Positions 37,199 through 44,356 of a stretch of 44,490 nt of DNA are shown here, piece after piece (within the stretch, counting starts at the first letter, position 1; each line of letters begins with the position of its first letter). The notes beneath the pieces are model-generated. The model searched no databases, was not told the origin of the DNA, and saw nothing but the letters and a program-made list of their open reading frames with translations. Location: assembly GCA_023150375.1 (NCBI GenBank), contig JAKLLA010000027.1, forward strand, positions 1 to 44,490. Direction: 5' to 3'. The stretch comes from Burkholderiaceae bacterium. Lineage in GTDB: Bacteria > Pseudomonadota > Gammaproteobacteria > Burkholderiales > Burkholderiaceae_C. The position numbers and the translations under genes were made by a program.

Positions 37199-37815
37199 CG
37201 GCCGGGGGCCGGCAGCGGCTCGATGCGCATCACCGAGCTGTCGCCGTCGGCCAGCAGGATGCGCACCTCTCGCAGTGCCGCCTGGCGACCGCTGACCTGC
37301 ACCTGGGCCACCTGGCCGCGCATGCGCGCCTCGCGCGGCACGAGCTCGAGCGTCCAGCGCTCCAGGCTGCCCGACACGCGGCTGTCGAAATGGCGCTGCA
37401 GCAGCGCGGTGTTGCCGGTCAGCGTGCCGCGGATCGCCTCGACGATGGCCGTCGCCTCGGGGTTGCTGTCCAGCGCCAGCGTGTGGCTGCGGCTGCCCTG
37501 GCGCAACGTCAGGGTGTTGCCGCTGACCTCCATGCGCTCGGCGCGCGGCTTGAGGGTCTCGCGCACGAAGCGGTCGGGCGCGGCAAAGCTCAGCCGGCCG
37601 GAGGATTCCAGCGTCTGCTCGAGCTGCAGCACCTGGCGCCGCTCGGTGAACAGCGCCTCGCCCGCGCTCACCTGGCCGAGCGTGCGCATGAGCCCCTCGA
37701 GCTCGAGGGCCCGGGCGGCGCCGGACCCGACCAGCAGCGCGGCCACCAGCAGCACGGCGCGAAGCGGCGGGCGGGCGGGCAGGCCGCGCCGGGCCTCAGG
37801 AAGTCGGGGCGACAT
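37195..37815 (-). CDS. LolA-like outer-membrane lipoprotein carrier (ApeL role)
   Basis: About 206 residues. A signal peptide (LRAVLLVAALLVGSGAARA) is followed by a LolA-type beta half-barrel: LEGLMRTLGQVSAGEALFTERRQV, LESSGRLSFAAPDRFVRET, NTLTLRQG and LPAP at the end. Such carriers in aryl-polyene loci are thought to chaperone the hydrophobic pigment across the periplasm, together with the MMPL exporter. ATG 37815 and 37821 are both possible. Either overlaps the end of the acyltransferase gene by about 20 nt or more. Confidence 0.87.
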   Translation of the reverse strand: MSPRLPEARRGLPARPPLRAVLLVAALLVGSGAARALELEGLMRTLGQVSAGEALFTERRQVLQLEQTLESSGRLSFAAPDRFVRETLKPRAERMEVSGNTLTLRQGSRSHTLALDSNPEATAIVEAIRGTLTGNTALLQRHFDSRVSGSLERWTLELVPREARMRGQVAQVQVSGRQAALREVRILLADGDSSVMRIEPLPAPGR

Positions 37816-38839
37816 GGGCATGGGCAGGGTCTCGCGCGGCGGGGGGCGTCGGCGGCGCGGCGGCAGCGTCGGCCCAGAAGTCGAAGAAGTTGAACCAGTT
37901 GTACGGCGACTCGCGGCACAGCGCCTCGAGCTGGGCCACGTAGCGCTGCAGGGCCTCGCGCAGCGCGGCCTCCTGCGCGGCCGCGCCGGCCGGACGCTCG
38001 CGGAAGTCGGCCAGCGGCACGAAGCGCAGTTCGTAGCGCCGCCCGCCCTGGTACAGGCCGGTCATGAAGACCACCCGGCGGCGCAGCAGCGCGGCCAGCC
38101 GGAAGGGCCCGTCGAAGAACTGCGCCGGCGCGCCGAGGAAGTCCAGCGTGTGCCGGTGCGAGCGCTGCGACGAGCCGGGCAGGCTGCGGTCGGCCAGCAT
38201 GCCGGCCACCCCGCCCGCGTCGAGCCACTCGCGCAGCTGCAGCATGGCCTCCAGGCGCCCGAGCGGGATGATGTGCATCGGGTGGTCCGGCGCCACGGCC
38301 TGCAGGGTCTGGTTGATGCGGCGGGCGTTGTCCTCGTACATCACCATCGCCACGCGCAGGCCGCGGCGGCGCTGGCCGATGGCCCGCAGGGCCTCGAAGC
38401 TGCCCACATGCGCACCGATGAGCAGCAGGCCGCGCCCCTCCAGCAGGGCGGCATCGAAATGGTCGATGCCCTGGATGTCCAGGTCGAAATCGTCCAGGCG
38501 GCCCTGCAGCAGGTAGACGCGGTCGAGCACGGTGGCGGCGAAGTGGTGGATGTGCCGGTAACGTTCGAGCCAGCGCGGCGGCCGACCGAGCACGCGCTGC
38601 AGGTAGTCGCGCGAGGCCCGCGCCGCCGCACCGCCGAAGAGCAGGAAGTACAGCGCGATCGGCCCGAGCAGCCCGCGCGCGACGCGCCGACCCAGCGTGG
38701 TGGCGATCCAGCGCATCAGCCGCAGCGTGGCGACGTTGCTGCGCTCGCGCTGGTCGGTCCAGGCCGCGGCGGGCGCCGAAGGACCCGTCGGGGATGCCGG
38801 CGACGGCACGTTCGGCGGCGTACCGGGCGGCAGGCTCAC
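37796..38839 (-). CDS. LpxL/HtrB-like lipid acyltransferase
   Basis: 347 residues. One hydrophobic segment (LLGPIALYFLLFGG, about 57-70) precedes the acyltransferase domain with LLLIGAHVGSFEAL, an H-x4-E motif (His144, Glu149), then MYEDNARRINQ and DRSLPGSSQRSHRHTLDFLGAPA, as in LpxL-type lauroyl transferases. It probably transfers the polyene or a fatty acyl group onto the lipid anchor. GTG 38837-38839 overlaps the stop of the dehydratase gene (GTGA). Confidence 0.88.
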   Translation of the reverse strand: MSLPPGTPPNVPSPASPTGPSAPAAAWTDQRERSNVATLRLMRWIATTLGRRVARGLLGPIALYFLLFGGAAARASRDYLQRVLGRPPRWLERYRHIHHFAATVLDRVYLLQGRLDDFDLDIQGIDHFDAALLEGRGLLLIGAHVGSFEALRAIGQRRRGLRVAMVMYEDNARRINQTLQAVAPDHPMHIIPLGRLEAMLQLREWLDAGGVAGMLADRSLPGSSQRSHRHTLDFLGAPAQFFDGPFRLAALLRRRVVFMTGLYQGGRRYELRFVPLADFRERPAGAAAQEAALREALQRYVAQLEALCRESPYNWFNFFDFWADAAAAPPTPPAARDPAHAHVAPTS

Positions 38840-39231
38840 GGCCCCTCCCCGCGCGTGCCGGTGGGCACCGCCTCGACCTGCGCGGCGGGGTCGGCCCCGC
38901 CCTCCAGCTGGCCGCTGGCCACCAGGCACCGAGGCGCCGTGGCGTGCGCCGCCTCGGCATGGATCTCGAAACGGGCACGCCGGGCTCCGGCGGCCGGCAG
39001 CTGCCAGCTCGCCCAGAGCCGCTGGCCGGGCCGCACCGGGGCGACGAACTTGGCCATCGTCAGCTGCGGCGTCGGGCCGAGCCAGGCGCGGCTGGCGGCA
39101 TCGCCGCGCATCGCCTCGAGCAGTTCGGCCAGCAGGACCACCCCGGGCAGGATGGGCTGGCCCGGGAAGTGGCCCTCGTAGGACGGGTGCGCAGCCGGAA
39201 TCGGCAGCTCGACGCAATGCGACGCGGACAT
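38836..39231 (-). CDS. FabZ/ApeI-like hotdog dehydratase
   Basis: 131 residues. The motif YEGHFPGQPILPGVVLLAELLEAM matches the FabZ/FabA active-site loop with His21; the glutamate (Glu36) stands one residue later than in FabZ, so its role needs care. Second dehydratase of the locus. The C-terminal tail (from about 113) is Gly/Ala-rich and probably unstructured. The start ATG 39231 lies 49 nt after the ligase gene stop. Confidence 0.82.
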   Translation of the reverse strand: MSASHCVELPIPAAHPSYEGHFPGQPILPGVVLLAELLEAMRGDAASRAWLGPTPQLTMAKFVAPVRPGQRLWASWQLPAAGARRARFEIHAEAAHATAPRCLVASGQLEGGADPAAQVEAVPTGTRGEGP

Positions 39232-39280
39232 GGTGGGGACTGCAGGGCAGGGAAAGGGAGCAGGCGCCGTCGCGGCCGCA

Positions 39281-40669
39281 TCAGCCCAGGTGCTGCGCCG
39301 CCAGCTCGGCCAGCCGGCCGGCCGGCAGCTTGCCGGTGGGGTCGCGCGGCAGCCGGTCGAGGGCCACGATGCGCCGCGGCAGGAAGGCCGCATCGATGCG
39401 CTCGCGCAGCGCTGCGCGCAGGGCGGCGGGATCGAGCCCGGGCGCCACCACGAAGGCCACCAGCCGCACCACCTCCTCCACCGACTCACCCGTCGGCGGC
39501 AGCCAGAAGGCGCCGTCGCGCACGCCCTCGATGCTGTTGAGGTGGAAGTTCAGGTGCGACAGCGAGCTGCGCTTGCCGGCCACGTTGATCAGGTCGTTGG
39601 AGCGGCCGAGCAGGCGAAAGCGCGTCGCCGGCTGCCCGGCCGGTTCGGGCAGCACCTCGAGCACATCGGCCAGGCGGGTGGGTTCGGGCACGTGCCCGCC
39701 CTGCACCACCGCAGCGTCGCCGTCGCCGCTGAGGACCAGGCCGTCGAAGCAGCGCCACTCCGGCCCGGCGGTACTGCGCCGGGTGGCCACCTGGCCGGCT
39801 TCGGTGCAGCCGTAGATCTCCATCAGCGGCCCGCCCAGCGCCGCCTCGGCCCGCGCCGCCATCTGCGGCGACAGCGGCGCGGTGGCACAGACGGTCAGGT
39901 CCACCGGCGGCAGCGCCAGGCCGGCGTCGAGCAGCGTCTTGAGGTGGAACGGCGTGGTCACCAGCACGCGCGGGCGCGGCACCTCGGCCAGCACCCGCTG
40001 CACGTCGGCCGGGAAGAAGGGCCGCTCGGCCGCGAAGGCAGCCCCGCCCAGCAGCGCCAGCAGCACGGTGGACTCGAAGCCGTACATGTGATGCGGCGGC
40101 ACCGTGCCCACCAGGGTGACGCCCCGCAGGTCGGCGCGCCCCATGTGCTCGGCGATGCGTGCCGCCTCGGCGCGGATGTTCACCACCAGAGCGCCCCAGC
40201 GCTTGGCATGGGGCATCGGCGTGCCGGTGGAGCCGGAGGTCAGCACCTGCGCCAGGACCTGCCCGGCCGCCAGAGCCGGAACCGGACACTCGGCCGCATC
40301 CACCGCCCCGGGCAGCGCGCCGAAGGCCTGCATCGGCAGCGGCAGCACCTCGCTGCCAGGCTCGACCAGGGTCATCGCACCGTCGAACAGCGTGCCCAGG
40401 CGGCGCAGCATGTCCGGCGTGTGGTTGGGCGGCAGCAGGTTGACGCCGCCGCACTGCGCCACCGCGGCCAGCGCGACGGCGAAGTGGTAGCGATCGCCCG
40501 TCATCGCCAGCACCGCGGCAGCCGGCGGCAGGCGCCCGGCCAGCGCGGCGACGTCGGCCAGATAGTCGCGGCGGCTGCGCGCCTGCCCGGCCCGCCAGGC
40601 CAGCGGAGCATCGAGCGCCGCGCCCTGCAGCAGGGCCAGCGACGGCCGAACCTCCTCAGCGGTGCCCAT
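39281..40669 (-). CDS. AMP-dependent aryl-acid/ACP ligase (ApeH-like)
   Basis: 462 residues. Adenylate-forming fold with VLTSGSTGTPMPHAKRW (143-158, P-loop), PPHHMYGFE, EIYGCTEAGQVATR, FRLLGRSNDLINVAGKRSS and DPTGKLPAGRL (A10 lysine). It is shorter than usual acyl-CoA ligases. In aryl-polyene pathways this enzyme loads the aromatic starter acid onto ACP. ATG 40669 has GGAGG about 9 nt upstream (plus 40678-40682). An earlier in-frame ATG at 40708 lies inside the previous gene. It overlaps the membrane-protein gene by 14 nt. Confidence 0.88.
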   Translation of the reverse strand: MGTAEEVRPSLALLQGAALDAPLAWRAGQARSRRDYLADVAALAGRLPPAAAVLAMTGDRYHFAVALAAVAQCGGVNLLPPNHTPDMLRRLGTLFDGAMTLVEPGSEVLPLPMQAFGALPGAVDAAECPVPALAAGQVLAQVLTSGSTGTPMPHAKRWGALVVNIRAEAARIAEHMGRADLRGVTLVGTVPPHHMYGFESTVLLALLGGAAFAAERPFFPADVQRVLAEVPRPRVLVTTPFHLKTLLDAGLALPPVDLTVCATAPLSPQMAARAEAALGGPLMEIYGCTEAGQVATRRSTAGPEWRCFDGLVLSGDGDAAVVQGGHVPEPTRLADVLEVLPEPAGQPATRFRLLGRSNDLINVAGKRSSLSHLNFHLNSIEGVRDGAFWLPPTGESVEEVVRLVAFVVAPGLDPAALRAALRERIDAAFLPRRIVALDRLPRDPTGKLPAGRLAELAAQHLG

Positions 40670-41369
40670 CGGAACGCCCTCCGGGCGCGACCTGGCGGTG
40701 CTCGGCATAGGCCCGGATCGCCGTGGACAGGCTGATGCGCTCGAACTCGGGGTGCAGCCGGTAGCGCAGCAGGTGCTCGCCGACGAACATCACCGCCAGC
40801 GCCAGCGGCGTGACCAGATTGGCGAAGGCCGACCAGACCTCCAGCGGCGCGAACAGGAAGAGCAGCACGGACAGGCTGGCCATGGCGGCGAAATAGCCGG
40901 TCCAGACTGCCGTGAGGCGGCGCGTGTAGCCGGCCAGTGCCGGGGTGAGCCCGCGGTGCACCCGCTCGGCCAGCGCCGAAATCAGCGCCTGGCGGCCGGG
41001 CCGCAGGCTGCGGCCGAAGAAGAGCCCGAGCGCGACATGAATGCCGGCATGCTGGGCCAGGTAGAGCCACTGCGGCGCCAGGGCCGGCGCCCCGCCCTGA
41101 CCCAGGCGCCAGGCCAGCAGCGCCAGCCCCGCGGCCAGCGCCAGGGCCAGCAGACGCTGGCCACCACGCCACAGGCCGATCGCCAGCAGAGCGGCCATCG
41201 GCCCGAGCACGGCCAGCAGCGCCCAGGGCGAGTGGGCCGCGCGGATGGTGACCTGGTGCGCCAGCGCAGCGTAGGCCAGCGCCGCCACACCCAGGGCCGC
41301 GAGGCGCCAGCGCTCGTGCACGGCGTCGCGCCCGGTCGCCGGCTCAGACGCTGCGGTGGCGAGCGACAT
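40656..41369 (-). CDS. COG4648-type membrane protein (ApeG-like)
   Basis: 237 residues with about five or six membrane helices, for example LAALGVAALAYAALAHQV, WALLAVLGPMAALLAIGLW, LLALALAAGLALLAW and LVTPLALAVMFVGEHLLRYRL. The conserved ends HAGIHVALGLFFGRSL and WTGYFAAMASLSVLLFLFAP match the small membrane protein found between ACP and ligase in aryl-polyene loci. Function unknown, possibly a platform for the biosynthetic complex. It overlaps the ACP gene by 26 nt. Confidence 0.85.
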   Translation of the reverse strand: MSLATAASEPATGRDAVHERWRLAALGVAALAYAALAHQVTIRAAHSPWALLAVLGPMAALLAIGLWRGGQRLLALALAAGLALLAWRLGQGGAPALAPQWLYLAQHAGIHVALGLFFGRSLRPGRQALISALAERVHRGLTPALAGYTRRLTAVWTGYFAAMASLSVLLFLFAPLEVWSAFANLVTPLALAVMFVGEHLLRYRLHPEFERISLSTAIRAYAEHRQVAPGGRSDGHR

Positions 41370-41616
41370 GCTCGGTCAGGCTGGCCAGCGAGGCGAAGAT
41401 GCGCACGTTGTCGTCGTCGTCCGAGCGCAGCTGGAAGCCATAGCGCTTCGAGACCACCAGCGCCACTTCGAGGATGTCGATGGAGTCCAGGCCCAGGCCC
41501 TCGCCGTACAGGGGCGCGTCGGGGTCGATGGAGTCCGGGGCCACGTCGAGGTTGAGCGCCTCGACCAGGAGGGCCGCCACTTCCCGCTGCAACTGGCTGT
41601 TGTCGGCTGTCGTCAT
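41344..41616 (-). CDS. Acyl carrier protein of the pigment locus
   Basis: 90 residues, acidic. The phosphopantetheine site is Ser45 in GLGLDSIDILEVAL. Helices before and after fit the ACP fold, with VSKRYGFQLRSDDDDNVRIFASLASL downstream. It would carry the growing aryl-polyene chain. It is the first gene of the minus-strand operon. Aryl-polyene loci normally have two adjacent ACP genes (ApeE, ApeF) and only one is present here. ATG 41616 is the only sensible start, because the upstream frame runs into the tRNA region. Confidence 0.92.
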   Translation of the reverse strand: MTTADNSQLQREVAALLVEALNLDVAPDSIDPDAPLYGEGLGLDSIDILEVALVVSKRYGFQLRSDDDDNVRIFASLASLTEHVARHRSV

Positions 41617-41734
41617 GCTGTCTGCCTGTCTGCCGCACGGCGGCGGACCGTCGGCCGGTCCGCGGCGGCGCCCCGCGGGCAGCTCCCACCGGTGCACGGC
41701 ACGCTCGCAGCACGACGCCCGAACACCGAGGCGG

Positions 41735-41765
41735 TCTACACGTGTCGAACCCGCGAGTCTATCAA
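41735..41765 (-). promoter_or_regulatory. Candidate promoter of the minus-strand pigment operon
   Basis: TTGATA (41765-41760) and TGTAGA (41740-41735) on the minus strand, 19 nt apart, about 120 nt upstream of the ACP start. The spacing is longer than ideal. It is the best sigma-70-like pair in the 294-bp region between the ACP gene and the tRNA. Confidence 0.3.
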
Positions 41766-41853
41766 AGGGCACCCGCACAGATGGAGCCGGCGGCGAGTCC
41801 CGCCCGGCCACCGACGCGACAGACCGCACACCGGACCCGCCGTCGCAGGCGCC

Positions 41854-41859
41854 TACAAT
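41854..41859 (+). promoter_or_regulatory. -10 box of the tRNA-Arg gene
   Basis: TACAAT, about 52 nt before the first tRNA base, in a good position for a tRNA precursor with a short leader. The -35 region is GC-rich and has no clear TTGACA match. Confidence 0.45.
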
Positions 41860-41910
41860 GGCGCCGCAGCGTCGCCGAGCCCATGCCGTTCGGGCGCTCC
41901 GGCTGCCTCC

Positions 41911-41985
41911 CTCCCCGTAGTTCAATGGATAGAACGGCCGCCTCCTAAGCGGCAAATACAGGTTCGATTCCTGTCGGGGGGACCA
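41911..41985 (+). tRNA. tRNA-Arg (anticodon CCU)
   Basis: 75 nt including encoded CCA. Acceptor stem CTCCCCG / CGGGGGG (one G-U pair), D arm GTTC/GAAC, anticodon stem GCCGC/GCGGC with loop CTCCTAA (anticodon CCT, reads AGG), and T arm ACAGG/CCTGT with loop TTCGATT. The discriminator is A. Its 3' end is a usual integration site for P4-type integrases, and one is encoded 185 nt downstream. Confidence 0.96.
41962..41985 (+). other. Presumed attachment-site half at the tRNA 3' end
   Basis: The T-arm-to-CCA segment of tRNA-Arg is the most likely crossover site for the adjacent integrase. No second copy of this segment is found between 41986 and 44490, so the other attachment half must lie outside the window if the element is complete. 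Exact core bounds are unknown. Confidence 0.45.
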
Positions 41986-42019
41986 TCGATGCATCCGCAA
42001 GGGTCCGCCGAAGTCCACC

Positions 42020-42054
42020 AAGCCCGCTTCTTCACTCTGAAGGCGGGCTTTTTT
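42020..42054 (+). terminator. Intrinsic terminator after tRNA-Arg
   Basis: Stem AAGCCCGC (42020-42027) and GCGGGCTT (42043-42050), extended by TTC/GAA with a small mismatch, followed by a run of six Ts ending at 42054. It ends the tRNA transcript 34 nt after the CCA. Confidence 0.85.
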
Positions 42055-42097
42055 CTTCCGCGAACATCCGCCGAAATCCGCTGACAGCGGCGCCCGA

Positions 42098-42159
42098 CTG
42101 CAGTAACTTTCGCAGTAACTTGAGCGGGGTTACTGCAGAGCCCCGGCGAGTTACTGCAG
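42098..42159. repeat. Two direct plus two inverted copies of GCAGTAAC upstream of the integrase
   Basis: GCAGTAACTT occurs at 42100-42109 and 42112-42121, and its inverse GTTACTGCAG at 42129-42138 and 42150-42159. The direct copies are 12 nt apart and the inverted copies 21 nt apart. The last copy ends at the integrase Shine-Dalgarno (GGAG 42159-42162). Arm-type integrase binding sites, an excisionase site or an autoregulatory operator are all possible. Confidence 0.8.
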
Positions 42160-42169
42160 GAGACCGGCG

Positions 42170-43462
42170 GTGCCCTTCAACCTCATCAACAGCGACACGG
42201 CGCTGCGCGCCATGCTCAAGGCGATTGCCACCGGCCAGAAGCCGGCCGGCCGGATCAGCGACGGGGCCGGGCTCTACCTGCTGCCGCTGGTCAAGGGCGG
42301 GGCTACCGCCTGGCGCTTCGACTACAGCTTCCAGGGGTGCCGCAAGACCCTGAGCCTTGGCACCTACCCCGCCACCGGGCTATCCCTGGCCCGGCAGAAG
42401 GCGGCCGAGGCCCGCGAGCTGCTCGCCGCCGGCACCGACCCCAGCGAGGTGCGCAAGGAGGCCCGCGCCGCCGCCGCGCGAGAGCGTGCCGAACAAGAGG
42501 AAGCGCAGCGCCGCGAGGCCGCAAAGCTGCCGCCGGCCGGGAGCCTGCAGGCCATTGCCGGCGAGTGGCTGACGCATCGCGCCAGCGCATGGACCCGGGG
42601 CACGCGGGAGAAGATCGCGGCATCCTTGGATCGGCACGTCTTCCCGCACATCGGGCGAACGCCAATCGGCGAAATCACGCCCGGCCAGGTGCGCGAGTGC
42701 GTGCAGCGCATCGAATCCGCGGGCGCGGCCGAGATGGCCGGCCGGGTCTTTCAGCGCCTGCGATCGGTGTTCCGCTACGCGGTAGCCCATGAGTACATCG
42801 CCACGGACCCCACCTATCCGCTGAAGCCCGCGGAGATCCTGAAGCCACGCACCACCCAGCACCGCCCCGCGCTGTCTGCCCAGGATGCGCCAGCCTTCCT
42901 GCGCCACCTGGCCGGCTACGGGCGCGACCCGATGATGCGCTGCGCCCTGCTCTTCCTGGTACTGACAGCAGTCCGCCCCGGCGAGCTGCGCGGCGCCCGC
43001 TGGGAAGAGTTCGACGAAGCGGCCGGCCTGTGGCGCATCCCCGGCCCGCGGATGAAGATGAAGACCGAGCACCTGGTGCCCCTGTCGCGCCAGGCCCTCG
43101 AGGTGCTCGCCGAGCTGCAGCCCCTGACCGGCTCGGGTCCGCTGCTCTTCCCGAGCCCCTTCTATCCGTCGAAGCCGATCAGCGCGAACACCCTGAACAG
43201 TGCACTAGCTCGCATGGGCTACAAGGGCGAAGCCACCGCCCACGGCATGCGGACCCTGTTCAGCACCTGTGCCAACGAGGCCGGGCACCGCGCCGACGTG
43301 ATCGAGCGTCAGCTTGCCCACGAAGAGCGCGACGGCGTGCGCGGCGCCTACAACCGGGCCGAGTACCTGCCCGAGCGCCGAAAGCTGATGGACTGGTGGG
43401 GAGCCCGCGTCGACGCCATGCGCAGCGGCGGTGCCCAGGTGCTGCCCCTGCGCTCGGCCTGA
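42170..43462 (+). CDS. Tyrosine integrase of an integrated element (P4/IntS type)
   Basis: 430 residues. An N-terminal DUF4102-like arm-binding domain (ISDGAGLYLLPLVKGGATAWRFDY, KTLSLGTYPATGLSLARQKA) leads through a charged coiled segment (about 85-118, Ala/Arg/Glu-rich) to a SAM-like core-binding domain (about 126-215), then the catalytic domain: Arg in TAVRPGELRGARW, HGMR in ATAHGMRTLFSTCANE, QLAHEERDGVRGAY and the nucleophilic Tyr in YNRAEYL. All key residues are present, so it should be active. GTG 42170 has GGAG at 42159-42162, 7 nt upstream. It reads away from the tRNA, as in islands inserted at tRNA 3' ends. Confidence 0.95.
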   Translation: MPFNLINSDTALRAMLKAIATGQKPAGRISDGAGLYLLPLVKGGATAWRFDYSFQGCRKTLSLGTYPATGLSLARQKAAEARELLAAGTDPSEVRKEARAAAARERAEQEEAQRREAAKLPPAGSLQAIAGEWLTHRASAWTRGTREKIAASLDRHVFPHIGRTPIGEITPGQVRECVQRIESAGAAEMAGRVFQRLRSVFRYAVAHEYIATDPTYPLKPAEILKPRTTQHRPALSAQDAPAFLRHLAGYGRDPMMRCALLFLVLTAVRPGELRGARWEEFDEAAGLWRIPGPRMKMKTEHLVPLSRQALEVLAELQPLTGSGPLLFPSPFYPSKPISANTLNSALARMGYKGEATAHGMRTLFSTCANEAGHRADVIERQLAHEERDGVRGAYNRAEYLPERRKLMDWWGARVDAMRSGGAQVLPLRSA

Positions 43463-43823
43463 TCGCATCGCCTGCGGGCGGCTGCCCGCCCCGCTGCGGG
43501 CTCCCTGGTGCCACCTGCAGCAGCAGCCCGGCGCACCACCACCACCCCGCCGACACCCGCCCGGCCCTGTGCCGGGCGTTGTCCTTCTGGCTTGTGCTGC
43601 CTGTGGGCAGGCAGTGCCTCCCTACGCGACGCGGCCGGCCACCTGGCGCCGCAGGCGGATTCCTGCCCGGCCCGGGGGAGGGGGGCGCGGCGGTTTCATC
43701 TTCGCGCGGCAGTGGCTGCAGGCAAGGCTGTCGGGGCCACCAGTGGGAGACATGGCGGGCGGATTTCCGCACGATGACGACCGCGAGGTGTGCAACGCGT
43801 GGCCGGGATCCGTCAAGCCTGGC

Positions 43824-43937
43824 GGGGACGCGGGGACATGAGCCAGAAACAGGCCGGAAACCCAGCAGGCGCGCGGCTTCGCGGCCGATCAGCACGGCGG
43901 GGACAGTACCGGGGACAGGGCGGGGACAACGGGGACA
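43824..43937 (+). repeat. Six copies of GGGGACR
   Basis: GGGGAC(A/G) starts at 43824, 43832, 43899, 43911, 43922 and 43931. The last four are spaced 9-12 nt, close to one helical turn. They could bind a protein of the element or be part of a degenerate coding sequence. Confidence 0.65.
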
Positions 43938-44356
43938 AGATGGAAGATGAGATGTTCAGACTCTTCACCATGCAGCAGCTTCCGGCCGGCCTGCTTCGCT
44001 TGCTGACCCTGGCTTGTTGAAGTGGCAGCGCCCCCCCTCGCAGGGGCTGGCGGGTGGAGCGCGCTGCGCCCAGGGGGGGGGGGCGAAATCTCTAGGCCAT
44101 CGGCGGGCAGGACCGGCCGGTTGGTCGGATTTTTGCGCGCGCATGTTTCTGGCGTGGGGGGGTGGTTGGCTGGGTCGATAGCCCTTCCCTATGGCTCGAA
44201 GTGCGCCGTACAGACCACGGCAGGCACGGGCCAGCCCTGCGCCGGCATCCGTGCTTGCTCACCTGGCGCGGACTTGCGCGGTTCAATTCGGAATCGCAGC
44301 GCGATGAAAGAACCTGCTGCCCCCCATCTTGCAGCGGACGGCGCGTGTGCAGGCGC

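Noticed and set aside
34208-39181. 1657-codon open frame on the plus strand
   Set aside because: It runs antisense across the deacetylase, exporter, LolA-like and acyltransferase genes. Its composition is Gln/Arg/Ala-rich without any domain, as expected from high GC, while the minus-strand genes have clear motifs.
43824-43937. CRISPR-like array
   Set aside because: The repeats are only 7 nt, with spacers of 2-60 nt and no cas genes.
43838-44020. Possible 60-residue protein after the integrase
   Set aside because: The GGGGACA repeats make up much of it, composition is Gly/Arg-biased and there is no Shine-Dalgarno or known domain. The overlapping frames look equally good.
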